This document shows positions 11,293 through 21,280 of a stretch of DNA of 64,000 nucleotides, piece by piece (position 1 is the stretch's first letter; the number at the start of each line of letters is the position of its first letter). The notes under the pieces were generated by a model that was given only the letters and a program-made list of their open reading frames with translations, did no database searches and was not told the DNA's origin. The position numbers were made by a program, and so were the translations under genes. This stretch comes from Fallopia convolvulus (taxonomy: Eukaryota; Streptophyta; Magnoliopsida; Caryophyllales; Polygonaceae): contig OZ024726.1 in assembly GCA_964016875.1 (NCBI GenBank), positions 53,747,325-53,811,324 of the forward strand, read 5' to 3'.

Positions 11293-12187
11293 CGTTATCA
11301 GCACGAGTCTCTAATTACCAATTGAGCTTCTCTAATCACCAAGGTATAAACTCTATCTCTTCTTAATCTTAATCAACCAAGAAGTTTATTTCTTAAAACC
11401 GTTTTGAGGAGTATGCTCTGTAGTTGCCCGATTTGGGATCTTCTACATCAGAAACTCGTTTTTCTTTCTAGATTTAAAACGAGTTCTTACCAAAATAAAT
11501 CATGTTTTTGGATATGTACAAGATACAAACAAAACATTAGATTTGCTTACCTCTTTTGAAGTTTAAACCGATTTCTCCTTCGAAAATCTTCAACTTCACC
11601 ACTTGGATTGGAAGTAGGTTTTAACCAAAATGATTAAGAGCATGATGTTGGTAATCACAATAAGAATAAGGCAAATGAAAAGCTCAATCAAAAATCTCCT
11701 ATTACCGGCTCTAAGACGACGCATAATCTCGTCGTCGGCCATGGAGAATGTCGAAAGAAAAATTTGGTAAAGGTGGTCGAATATGGAGGTGGAGGAAGGA
11801 GATAAGGTCGGAAGTGAAAAAGTGAAAAGGGGGATGAAGGGAATCAGACTTTAAGGACTTCGGACTTTGGACTTAAAGGACCTCGGACTTTGGACTTAAA
11901 GGACCTCGAACTCTAAGGACTTTAAAACTTTAAAATTCCCGCTATATAATTTTCTTTCATTTCATATGATCTCTTACTTTTGTCTTACGATATTGTCTAT
12001 GCCTATATCTATATTGATTACTTCTCTGACTCATGCAATCTTTCTTTATGCATTCCGAATATATCATCTACATGCATATATTTATTATTTGATATGACAT
12101 GTCCTTCAATCGTCTTAGACACGACTCATGTATTATATTATTGATTATGTTAACCTTTAATTTGCATATCTTTATATGTAGCAACTA
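11293..12187 (+). other. copia 5' leader with candidate primer-binding site
   Basis: Directly after the 5' LTR comes CGTTATCAGCACGAG, the expected place for the tRNA primer site; I cannot assign the tRNA. The remaining ~880 bases before gag are non-coding, with a short tandem GGACTTAAAGGACCTCGGAC-like repeat near 11855-11915. Confidence 0.55.
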
Positions 12188-13252
12188 ATGGCAAACATTG
12201 CTAAGAGGGAGTTTGACATCCTTGACCTATCGAGCCAGAAATACCTCGAATGGAGGGTAGATGTCATGGCTCACCTCAAGGCAAATGGCCTTGAGGAAAC
12301 AATTGTGGCAAACAATAATGCCACCCCACAGGAAAAGGCGAAAGCCATTGTGTTCCTCCGCCACCACATTCATGAGAGTCTCAAAACTGAGTACTTATTT
12401 GTGGAGGATCCTATAGAATTGTGGGAGAGCCTGAATGAGCGCTATGCTCATCAAAATGAAGTTTTGCTCCCACAAGTAACACATGAGTGGAGCACTATAA
12501 AGTTCCAGGACTTTAAGTCCATCACTGAGTACAACAGTGTTATCCACAGGATCACTTCTCAATTGAGACTATGTGGTAAAATGATCACTCAGGAAGAGAT
12601 GTTGGAGAAAACTTTCTCCACTATGCATGCTTCAAACATATTATTGCAACAACAATATAGATTAAGAAATTTCAAAAGATATTCTGACTTGTTGAAAGTA
12701 TTGTTGGTTGCTGAAAAGAATAATGAGCTCCTAATGAAAAACCACAACCTAAGGCCTACTGGCTCAACAGCTGCCCCAGAAGCAAATGCTATGAACAAAG
12801 CGTTCCATGATAGGAACGACAATGAACGTGGGCAGCAATCACGCCGTAACAATGGGCGTGGACGAGGTCGTGGTAACTATGGGAGTCGTGGTGGTCGTAG
12901 TGGTCGTGGTGGCCATGGACGTGGCCGAGTCTACAACAAAAGCCACGATAATCACCGTGAGAACCATGGCTACAAAGGGGGTGTGAAGCAACAGGTCCAG
13001 ACGGGTCCATCAGGATCCTCCCAGAAATCCAAATCAGCATGCTACAGATGTGGCGTGACTGGTCACTGGTCAAAGGTATGCCGCACAGCTCCACACCTAG
13101 TGAAGCTGTACCAAGCTGAAAAGAATAAAGAAAAGGCTACCGAGACCAACTACATCGATAACAAAGATGTGGATAGGTCACCTGTGACTAGTCTGGATGT
13201 CAATGACTTCCTCAACTTTGATAATGATGATGGCTATGCCTTAGGGGCTTAA
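12188..13252 (+). CDS. gag: copia Gag (capsid-nucleocapsid), 354 aa
   Basis: Structural protein of the retrotransposon particle. The N-terminal two thirds match plant copia Gag (UBN2-type: LDLSSQKYLEWRVDV, then ELWESLNERYAHQ). Residues ~225-255 form an Arg/Gly-rich RGG-like tract, followed by a CCHC zinc knuckle (CYRCGVTGHWSKVC, CX2CX4HX4C) near residue 285. It ends with its own stop codon instead of running into pol. The pol ORF lies in the same frame 180 bases downstream. Confidence 0.93.
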   Translation: MANIAKREFDILDLSSQKYLEWRVDVMAHLKANGLEETIVANNNATPQEKAKAIVFLRHHIHESLKTEYLFVEDPIELWESLNERYAHQNEVLLPQVTHEWSTIKFQDFKSITEYNSVIHRITSQLRLCGKMITQEEMLEKTFSTMHASNILLQQQYRLRNFKRYSDLLKVLLVAEKNNELLMKNHNLRPTGSTAAPEANAMNKAFHDRNDNERGQQSRRNNGRGRGRGNYGSRGGRSGRGGHGRGRVYNKSHDNHRENHGYKGGVKQQVQTGPSGSSQKSKSACYRCGVTGHWSKVCRTAPHLVKLYQAEKNKEKATETNYIDNKDVDRSPVTSLDVNDFLNFDNDDGYALGA

Positions 13253-13432
13253 ATGAAAAGCACGAGCCCCTAAATATCTCTACTATCTTCCATGTTATTT
13301 GCAATGTCTTCTATATTTCATGCTTTAACCTTTATCTCGTAGGACTTTGTATAATAGAACTTGTATAATATGTTTATCCTTGTATAATATATGAAACTTT
13401 TATTAATGCCTTAATTCTCCTTTTTCTTTATA
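13253..13432 (+). other. gag-pol spacer with intron-like 3' end
   Basis: AT-rich, several in-frame stops, ending TTTTTCTTTATATTGATAG right before the pol ORF. A pyrimidine-rich tract plus AG is what a 3' splice site looks like. No donor giving a clean in-frame Gag-Pol fusion was identified. Confidence 0.5.
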
Positions 13433-13444
13433 TTGATAGAAAAC

Positions 13445-16400
13445 ATGGACTTACCTAAAGTGAAACCCGATGGGAAGGAGCAATGTCTTTTGGACAGTGC
13501 GACAACACACACCATCTTGAGGAGTAAAGAATACTTTACCCAATTAAGAGCCTTTGAAGGCAATGTCACTACAATATCCGGTGTGTCAAAACTCATCGAA
13601 GGCTCTGGAAGAGCTGTCATTCTACTCCCAAAGGGAACAAAGCTAGTAATAAATGACGCACTATATTCGAGTAAATCTCGAAGAAATTTGCTAAGCTTTA
13701 AAGATGTGCGTCTAAATGGGTTTCATATGGAAACCATGAATGAAAATGGGAAAGAATACTTGTGCATCATAAAACATGAATCTGGCCATAAACAGATTCT
13801 CGAAAGGATGCCAACGCAAACCTCCGGATTATATCATACATACATTTATCCGTTTGAGGTCAATGCAATGTTTAACAAAAGGTCATATGACCAAACTACA
13901 TTCACATTATGGCATGATCGATTGGGTCATCCAGGGGCAATAATGATGCACAAAATCATAAAGAGCTCACTTGGACATACATTAAAGAACATTAAGGTTC
14001 TTCCGTCCAGTGATTTTAATTGCACTGCTTGCTCACTTGGAAAGCTAATTATCAGGCCTTCTAAAAACAAGATTGCAAGTGAAAATCCTGCATTCTTAGA
14101 AAGAATCCAAGGAGATATATGTGGGCCAATTGCTCCACCATGTGGACCATTCCGATACTTTATGGTGCTAATTGATGCATCTACACGTTGGTCACATGTA
14201 AGCCTACTATCAACAAGAAATGTTGCATTTGCTAAACTCCTTGCCCAAATAATCCGATTGAGGGCCCAATTTCCGGATTATACAATAAAGAAAATTCGGC
14301 TCGATAATGCAGGAGAATTTACATCTCAAACATTCAATGACTATTGTATGTCAATTGGGCTTGATATAGAGCATCCAGTGGCTCATGTTCACACACAAAA
14401 TGGTCTCGCTGAATCATTGATAAAGCGATTGCAATTAATTGCCAGACCATTATTGATGAAATCAAAATTACCACCATCGGCATGGGGACATGCAATATTA
14501 CATGCAGCAACCTTAATTCGATTAAGGCCAAGTGCAAACCATGAACATTCCCCTATGCAACTTGTGTCCGGTAAGGAGCCAAATATTTCACATCTAAAAA
14601 TATTTGGATGTGCGGTTTATGTCCCTATTGCTCCACCTCAGCGCACAAAGATGGGACCCCAAAGGAGATTGGGAATTTATGTTGGTTTTGAGTCTCCCTC
14701 GATAATCAAATATCTTGAACCAACAACTGGTGATTTATTTACAGCAAGATTTGCTGATTGCCATTTTGATGAAAATACATTCCCAGCCTTAGGGGGAGAA
14801 AAGAAAAATGGGGACCCACATGTGAAAGAAATCACATGGAATGCAACCGCATTATCCCATCTTGATCCAAGAACAAAAATGTGTGAACAAGAAGTACAAC
14901 AGATCATTCATTTGCAAAATGTAGCAAATCAGTTACCAGATGCATTTACTGATACACAGAAGGTAACTAAATCACATATACCTGCAGCAAATGCTCCAGC
15001 AAGAATTGAAATACCCAATGGATTGCCAGATGCATCCATCGCAAGCGAGTCTACAACACGCCGAAAGCGTGGTAGACCATTAGGCTCAAAAGATTTGAAA
15101 CCGAGAAAGGCCAGAAGCCAAAAGGGTATAGCAGGAGAAGCCACAATGAATCATGAGAATGATGGTAAAGGCAAAGATATTGAAAATGAGAATACCTCAA
15201 CAGAGGATGATATTCTAGACAAGAATAATGGAATCGACAATTTTGAGATTTCCATAAACTATGTGTCCACATGCACACAATGGAACCGAAAAGATGTAAT
15301 TGTCGATGATATATTTGCCTACTCAGTGGCTAGTAATATTGTAATTGAAGATGATGATTTTGAGCCAAAATCGGTCGATGAATGTCGACGAAGAAATGAT
15401 TGGCCAAAATGGAAAGAGGCTATTCAGGCAGAACTAAAATCGCTTGAAAAGCGAGAGGTCTTTGGACCAGTAGTTCATACACCAAATGGTGTGAAACCAG
15501 TCGGCTATAAATGGGTCTTTGTACGTAAAAGAAATGAGAAAAACGAAATTGTAAGGTATAAAGCAAGGCGTGTAGCACAAGGTTTTTCTCAGATCCATGG
15601 AATTGATTATGAAGAAACATACTCTCCGGTAGTTGATGCAACTACATTGAGATTCCTAATTGGCATGACTGTCTTTGAAAGGTTACAAATGCGCCTCATG
15701 GATGTCGTGACCGCATATTTATATGGATCACTTGATACAGACATCTACATGAGAGTCCCCGAAGGACTCAAGCTGCCTGAGGCCAATAATTGTGGACCTC
15801 GAGAAATGTTTTCCATAAAATTGAGGAGGTCATTGTATGGGCTAAAACAATCTGGACGAATGTGGTACAATCGCCTCAGTGAATACCTCATGAAAGAGGG
15901 ATACAAGAACGACACCGTTTGTCCATGTGTTTTCATCAAGCGATCCGAAAAGGGATTCGCTATTATCGCAGTTTATGTTGACGATTTAAACATCGTCGGA
16001 ACTCCAAATGAGCTTCAAGATACTGCGAAATATTTGATGAAAGAATTCGAGATGAAAGATCTCGGACAAACGAAGCTTTGTCTTGGCTTACAAATTGAGC
16101 ACTTAAGGGATGGAATCTTTATCCATCAGTCTAATTACACCGAGAAAGTTATTAAGAGATTTTACATGGACAAAGCACACCCTTTGAGCTCTCCAATGGA
16201 AGTTCGATCCCTCAATGTAGAAAAGGATCAATTTCGTCCCCGAGAAGAGGACGAAGAGGTTCTTGGTCCTGAGGTACCATATTTAAGTGCTATTGGTGCT
16301 TTAATGTACTTAACTAACAATTCAAGACCAGATATTGCTTTTGCAGTAAATTTGTTGTCCAGGTATAGCACTGCACCCACAAGGAGGCATTGGAACGGGA

Positions 16401-16975
16401 TCAAACATGTATTCCGCTATCTCCGAGGCACACATGATCTTGGGTTGTATTATCGTAACCAAAGGGATGCGACCTTAATTGGATATGCAGATGCAGGGTA
16501 CTTGTCTGACCCACACAAAGCCAAATCTCAAAATGGCTATGTGTTCACATACGGAGGCACTGCCATCTCTTGGAGATCAACGAAGCAGACTGTGACTGCC
16601 ACATCATCAAATCAAGCAGAATTGATTGCACTATATGAGGCAGGAAGAGAATGTGTGTCCCTTCGAGCAATGATTCAATTCATCCAGAAAGAAAGTGGAA
16701 TGAAGCCAATCACCGATGATCCAACAATATTATATGAGGACAACTCAGCATGCGTTGCTCAGATGAAGAAGGGCTACATCAAAGGAGACCGCACAAAGCA
16801 CATATCTCCAAAATTCTTCTCCACTCGTGAATTGGAAGAAGCTGGTGAAGTGGACATCCAACAAATTCGGTCAAATGACAACTTGGCTGACTTGTTCACA
16901 AAGTCTTTAATTCCCAAGAAATTTGGAGAACTGGTATCCAGAATTGGAATGTGCAGACTTCGAGACATATGTTGA
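13445..16975 (+). CDS. pol: copia polyprotein: protease-integrase-RT-RNase H
   Basis: One uninterrupted frame of about 1176 residues from ATG 13445. Order: protease with LLDSATTHT (DSA variant of the catalytic Asp motif) at the start; GAG-pre-integrase zinc region (WHDRLGHP ... CTACSLGK); integrase core with catalytic D (GDICGP), D (RLDNAGEF) and E (NGLAESLIKR); a basic Pro/Lys-rich linker; reverse transcriptase with GYKWVF and YVDD; RNase H with GYADAGY, SSNQAELIAL and YEDNSACV; C-terminal DNLADLFTKSL. No stops or frameshifts, in keeping with the near-identical LTRs. Translation may start internally or after splicing, because gag ends before it. Confidence 0.95.
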   Translation: MDLPKVKPDGKEQCLLDSATTHTILRSKEYFTQLRAFEGNVTTISGVSKLIEGSGRAVILLPKGTKLVINDALYSSKSRRNLLSFKDVRLNGFHMETMNENGKEYLCIIKHESGHKQILERMPTQTSGLYHTYIYPFEVNAMFNKRSYDQTTFTLWHDRLGHPGAIMMHKIIKSSLGHTLKNIKVLPSSDFNCTACSLGKLIIRPSKNKIASENPAFLERIQGDICGPIAPPCGPFRYFMVLIDASTRWSHVSLLSTRNVAFAKLLAQIIRLRAQFPDYTIKKIRLDNAGEFTSQTFNDYCMSIGLDIEHPVAHVHTQNGLAESLIKRLQLIARPLLMKSKLPPSAWGHAILHAATLIRLRPSANHEHSPMQLVSGKEPNISHLKIFGCAVYVPIAPPQRTKMGPQRRLGIYVGFESPSIIKYLEPTTGDLFTARFADCHFDENTFPALGGEKKNGDPHVKEITWNATALSHLDPRTKMCEQEVQQIIHLQNVANQLPDAFTDTQKVTKSHIPAANAPARIEIPNGLPDASIASESTTRRKRGRPLGSKDLKPRKARSQKGIAGEATMNHENDGKGKDIENENTSTEDDILDKNNGIDNFEISINYVSTCTQWNRKDVIVDDIFAYSVASNIVIEDDDFEPKSVDECRRRNDWPKWKEAIQAELKSLEKREVFGPVVHTPNGVKPVGYKWVFVRKRNEKNEIVRYKARRVAQGFSQIHGIDYEETYSPVVDATTLRFLIGMTVFERLQMRLMDVVTAYLYGSLDTDIYMRVPEGLKLPEANNCGPREMFSIKLRRSLYGLKQSGRMWYNRLSEYLMKEGYKNDTVCPCVFIKRSEKGFAIIAVYVDDLNIVGTPNELQDTAKYLMKEFEMKDLGQTKLCLGLQIEHLRDGIFIHQSNYTEKVIKRFYMDKAHPLSSPMEVRSLNVEKDQFRPREEDEEVLGPEVPYLSAIGALMYLTNNSRPDIAFAVNLLSRYSTAPTRRHWNGIKHVFRYLRGTHDLGLYYRNQRDATLIGYADAGYLSDPHKAKSQNGYVFTYGGTAISWRSTKQTVTATSSNQAELIALYEAGRECVSLRAMIQFIQKESGMKPITDDPTILYEDNSACVAQMKKGYIKGDRTKHISPKFFSTRELEEAGEVDIQQIRSNDNLADLFTKSLIPKKFGELVSRIGMCRLRDIC

Positions 16976-16997
16976 AGTCAGGGGGAGTATCATACGC

Positions 16998-17175
16998 GCT
17001 GAACTCTTTTTCCCTTCGATCAAGTTTTTATCCCACTGGGTTTTGCTTGACAAGGTTTTTAATGAGGCAGCATCAAGGCGTACAATGGGATCAATGGTTG
17101 CACTCTTTTTCCCTTCGTTCAGGTTTTTATCCCACTGGGTTTTTCCTGACAAGGTTTTTAATGAGGCAACGTCTA
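16998..17175 (+). repeat. Two-copy repeat in copia 3' UTR
   Basis: Two ~72-bp direct copies (about 16999-17070 and 17100-17171) with CTCTTTTTCCCTTCG, TTTTTATCCCACTGGGTTTT and GACAAGGTTTTTAATGAGGC. Similar blocks are common between RNase H and the polypurine tract in plant copia elements. Confidence 0.75.
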
Positions 17176-17208
17176 CCCATATCCTACTCCATGAAAAGAA
17201 GGTGAATA

Positions 17209-17220
17209 TTCAAGGGGGAG
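17209..17220 (+). other. Polypurine tract
   Basis: CAAGGGGGAG immediately before the 3' LTR, the plus-strand primer site. Confidence 0.8.
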
Positions 17221-17594
17221 TGTTATGAAGTCCAAATTTTAGTCCACATTATCACACTACAAGTTATCTATTTACACACACATGTATTACACATATTATG
17301 TATGAACAAGTGTATAATGGAGGAAAATTGTGCAAGGTGAATTATTCACCTTCTTCACCTCCTTATTTCCATGCATAAATCATGGAGATTTACCAAAGTT
17401 TTACCCCACTCTTGGCCTATAAATATGGCCATCATCCATTGTAAAATTTGCACCAAAGTAGAGTAAGAAATACACTCTCTAAAGTTCTTACTCTCCCACC
17501 CTCTCTTCTAATGATCAAAAGGTCCTCATAAAGTTTGTTTAAGTGTCTTTCTAAAAGATTAAGTGGTCTTGCTTTCATAAATCTTTTCATAACA
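17221..17594 (+). repeat. 3' LTR of the copia element
   Basis: 374 bp, TG...CA, followed by TSD TTTAT. It differs from the 5' LTR at about three positions, all in the last ~100 bases. Confidence 0.95.
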
Positions 17595-18037
17595 TTTATT
17601 AAATTCTAGAATTAATAAAAGAAATATTGACTTTTGGTAACGCTGAAAAGGGGCGGTGACCGGAGTGAGGAAGACTAGCGGTAAAACAATGAAGGAGAGT
17701 TATTGGTGGTGATGCTGAGAAGATGACGGTGGAGATCCAAAGAAGACGATCGGCAAAGTGGAAGTGGTTGCGCCTATCAAGAAAGTCAGGGGAAGTCGAA
17801 GGCTGCAAACCAAAACACAACAAATAACTAGATGAGTAGTAGAAATTGGAGGTGACAATGTTAGGTTAGTAGGTTTATTGGAGATATTAGAATATAAATA
17901 TAAGTTTAAAATATGTGAGTGTAAACGGGTGAGTCGCAGTGATGAGTGGTGGGTCGGGTGAACCGGGTGTAAAATTTCACACATATCCGACTCGTCACCC
18001 GTTTCACCTATAACCCAACCCACCCATCACCCGCTAC

Positions 18038-19235
18038 GTGAATGTTCCCATCAAAGGAACTCAAGTGTTAATTAATTGTTCCCTATCTAAGGGAACTCAC
18101 AAGCCAATCCAAAACAGACAAAGTGAAGACATGACTCAGATAGAGCAGAGGTGCAGTCTGTGCGTCAGACTGTGCCGAAGCTTCCAACGGCTAAGATGGC
18201 TCTCCCAAGAGTTGACAATATTTGAACAAGAATCACATGTTGAGATAGTACATCCTTGGAGGGCAAGACAATGGTATTTTGGACTTTGCCCATTAAGATA
18301 AGGATTGGGAATCAAGGCAAGAGTGACTATAAATACAAGTGAATAGTGATTCACAAATTACTTCTCTCCAACACAAAACCCAGAACCCTAAAGTGAGTTG
18401 AGAAAGAATGAAGATCCAAGAGAAGTCATCGGTGGCGAGTGTTCAATCTTGTTCAAATCTTTGGACCTAGGACCGGACCTAAATTTCTCGGTCCGGTCCG
18501 GTCTCGGTCCGGTCCGGTCTCGATCCAGGTCTGGTCTGGTCCGATTCAGTTTTGGACCTGTTTGGACCTGAATATTATTTTTTTTTTAAAAATTAATATT
18601 TTTCAATGAAAAAATTATATTTTTAATAAAAAAAATTACGTATTATTTATGAAAATTATAATGTTACGAAGTATATACATAAAATTGAAACTTAAATAAT
18701 AAAAATAAATTTTATAACATAAGAAATATTATTTATATATATAAATTTATAATTTTATATATATTTTAAAAAAGTCGGTCCGGACTGGACCGGACCGGGA
18801 CCGGAATTTCTAAAATTCATGGACCGAGGACCGGACCGGTTAACCCTCGGTCCGGTCTCGGTCCGGTCGGTTCGGTCCGGTCCGGACCTAAATTTGCACA
18901 GCCCTAATCTTGACTACGACAAGGAAGGTTTCCCAAGTGATAAGGAACTGAGTCGATCTCAAGGTGTAAGGTTTGCTTTATTTTATTAGTTGAGTTTGTT
19001 CGCTTAGGAGAAGAGTTGAGAAGATTTGAAATTGTTGCTAGAGCTAGTTCGAAGACTGCTAGGAACGGAGAAGTTCTAATCTTCTTAGGAACGGAGAAGT
19101 TCTAATCTTCCTTTTGTATCGAAGGAACAAACCAAGAACTGCCTCTCCTTCGACCAAAAAAAAAGAACAAACCAATAATACAAGTAGATCATTCAAAATC
19201 TTCCAATAGTTATTGTGGGGTTCCTCTATAAAAAA
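18038..19235. other. LTR-like non-coding block with TATA box
   Basis: Holds a promoter-like TATAAATAC at about 18330 followed by a leader-like stretch, an inserted MITE (18455-18906) and a direct repeat GGAACGGAGAAGTTCTAATC near 19060-19110. It resembles an old LTR or TRIM, but I could not fix both ends. Confidence 0.3.
18455..18906. mobile_element. hAT-like MITE of GGTCCGG repeats
   Basis: Both ends are packed with GGTCCGGTCC/GGACCGGACC repeats in inverted arrangement around an AT-rich centre. The right end, inverted, reads TAGGGCTGTGCAAATTTAGG, a hAT-type terminus. The left end keeps CAAATCTTTGGACC but seems to have lost the outermost bases. A partial duplication AATCTTG flanks both sides. 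Confidence 0.6.
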
Positions 19236-19239
19236 CTGT

Positions 19240-20930
19240 CTCCTTGCGTTTTTTGTTTACTTGTATACTTTCATTATTCTGCTGCCTAAGGAACAGTTCC
19301 ATAACTATTCCTTACTCTGTACTAACACACGTCAATTTAACAAGAAAACACATACATAAATTACAAAAAGTTAATACAGGACACATAATTACACAAAGAA
19401 TCATACGTACGAAAAATAATCTAAGTGATAGTTTCAAAAGGTATACAAAAGTAATAAAAGTTAGTAAATATTTAATTACAAACGAACTTAGTTAAGTGAA
19501 ACCGATACGTTAATGTTTTTACTATTATGGAGATTCATGATATATTATATACATATATGATATAGACATGCCGATCGATGCTATGGGCCGAGCTTAATTT
19601 AAAGCTAAGCGGGCTCATCTAGACTATTAGCCCAACGGGGTTTCATTAAGTCCAATTTTCAGATGTGGGATGAACATTTTAACACGCCCTCGCAAGTATA
19701 ACTGGGGAAACTGACCCAGTTGACACTTGGACAACACAACGGGGCGGACCCAGGATCGAGATAGGCCGTTAGGCAGATAACTATGATACGATATTAAGCC
19801 CGGCGGCGTTCTATCCTAAAATCAATTAGCAATAGTAGGAGTAATTCGCTGAGTTATATATTAGTTCAATTTACTTCCAACTTTCAAATGTGGAATGGAC
19901 ATATTCTAACATAGACTAGACTAAATATATTGTCTAAACCGGCCCATTTTATCGGGCGGGTTGAGCTGGCTAGCCTATGTTTGCTCGGGTCTAATGACAC
20001 CTATTGAAAGCCTAATAGACACAAGTTTCACTCTCTTTGTTCTCGGTTTATAACACAATTAGTTAGTTATTAAATGGATTTCCTCCCTTTTTATTCATGT
20101 GATCGATTTTAGGTGTACGTAGTATATACGTACGTTACTTAAAGTTGCACTATGTAATTTATATATTAAAGAAACACTTGTTACGGACATAAAGTTCGAT
20201 GATCACGTGCCCTAATGAGGAATCCCACATATAGAAGAGTCCAGCATATATAGGAGATGAACTTAAAGCCACAACAAATACGAGGAGATGTTGAGACAAA
20301 GCGACACATACTATTTATCTTACTGACTGCCCCGCTTTCAAGTGGCAAAATACACAATTGCTAACTGTTTCGTAGCCATCTAGCTAGCTAGCTACATGCA
20401 TGTGCTTGGCCAAATTAAATCCCACATATAGAGGAGTCAAGTCCCTTGCATGGTCAATTATTTTACAAGTAGACTATTGATGAACATATACCATACTCCT
20501 TCGAATAAAAAATACAAGTTTTACAAAAAATCATTAATTAAATTTAAAATTTAAAATTTTTATATCCACCACATTTTTAGATCAATGAAGGAAGAATATT
20601 GGTAAGAAAAATGCTAATAACAATTTTTATATGTACCTCACTCCTAATTAATTGTCTAAACCCTAAAAAATAACAGAAAATTGATCAAAATTCAAATACT
20701 AAAATGACACTTATTTCCGATCAGATGGAGTATAAATATACATACATTAACTAAAACACTAATATTTAATCCTTATAATACTATTTTTACCAATATTTAT
20801 TTAATGTGTATGTGTACATGCAAAGCTTATATATACATCCAAGTTATATGTATTGACATCCATCATAGATTGACATCGTAAATTGGCAATTGATAATTGA
20901 AAATAAAAAAAGTAAAGCATCTACCATATA
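19240..20930. other. Intergenic with LTR-like relics
   Basis: No gene recognised. 19560-20010 contains phrases typical of copia LTR ends (GTGGGATGAACATTTTAACA and a diverged second copy near 19880) and a possible hAT end TGACACCTA at about 20001. The remainder is AT-rich. Confidence 0.35.
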
Positions 20931-20935
20931 TACTT

Positions 20936-21280
20936 CCTCCATTCCAAAATAAATAGGATTTTAACCTAATTTCCTTGTCCTATAATATATAGAGTTTTTA
21001 GTTTTTTTTTTTGTGTTTGTCTTTCTTAGAATTTGTCATTCTATCAAATTCTACTTAATAGGAATATAGTTAATATATTTTTCAATTAAATAAGATTCAC
21101 TTTTCAAATATAAAGAAGAATAATTATTTATTTAAAGAAAAAATAAACCTCTCCTTAATAAATAGGGAAAGACTCATGTGAGTATAAAATCAATCGGTGA
21201 CCACATTTTTAAGGAGAAGTTTATTTTATTCATACCTGATATTGTTATCTTTGAATAACAATATCAGGTAAATAGACAAA
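20936..21280. repeat. Stowaway-like end and small foldbacks
   Basis: CTTCCTCCATTCCAAAATAAATAGG at about 20935 resembles a Stowaway terminus without a detected partner. Inverted phrases around 21145 and 21215 (AATAAACCTCTCCTTA / TAAGGAGAAGTTTATT) and a 15-bp stem hairpin at 21236-21270 follow. Confidence 0.4.

Larger units (their letters stand above)
10919..17594 (+). mobile_element. Complete young Ty1/copia LTR retrotransposon
   Basis: A 6676-bp element: LTRs 10919-11292 and 17221-17594 (374 bp each, TG...CA), 5-bp TSD TTTAT (10914-10918, 17595-17599), gag ORF, pol ORF, polypurine tract just before the 3' LTR. Domain order PR-INT-RT-RH defines Ty1/copia. I count about 3 substitutions between the LTRs (~0.8%), meaning a recent insertion. 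All coding domains look uninterrupted, so it may still be autonomous. Confidence 0.95.
10737..18035. mobile_element. CGGGTGATGGG-ended element split by copia insertion
   Basis: Before the copia element (10737-10918) and after it (17600-18035) the DNA carries matching inverted ends: AGCTGGTCATGGG at the left and, inverted, AGCGGGTGATGGG at the right, with ACCCGAC-type subterminal repeats. It resembles the other ACCCG-rich hAT-like MITEs. A TSD was not found, so superfamily is inferred. Confidence 0.5.

Noticed and set aside
20236..20460. Palindromic TAGCTAGCTAGCTA near 20385 as a regulatory element
   Set aside because: Short, with no associated gene or conserved context.
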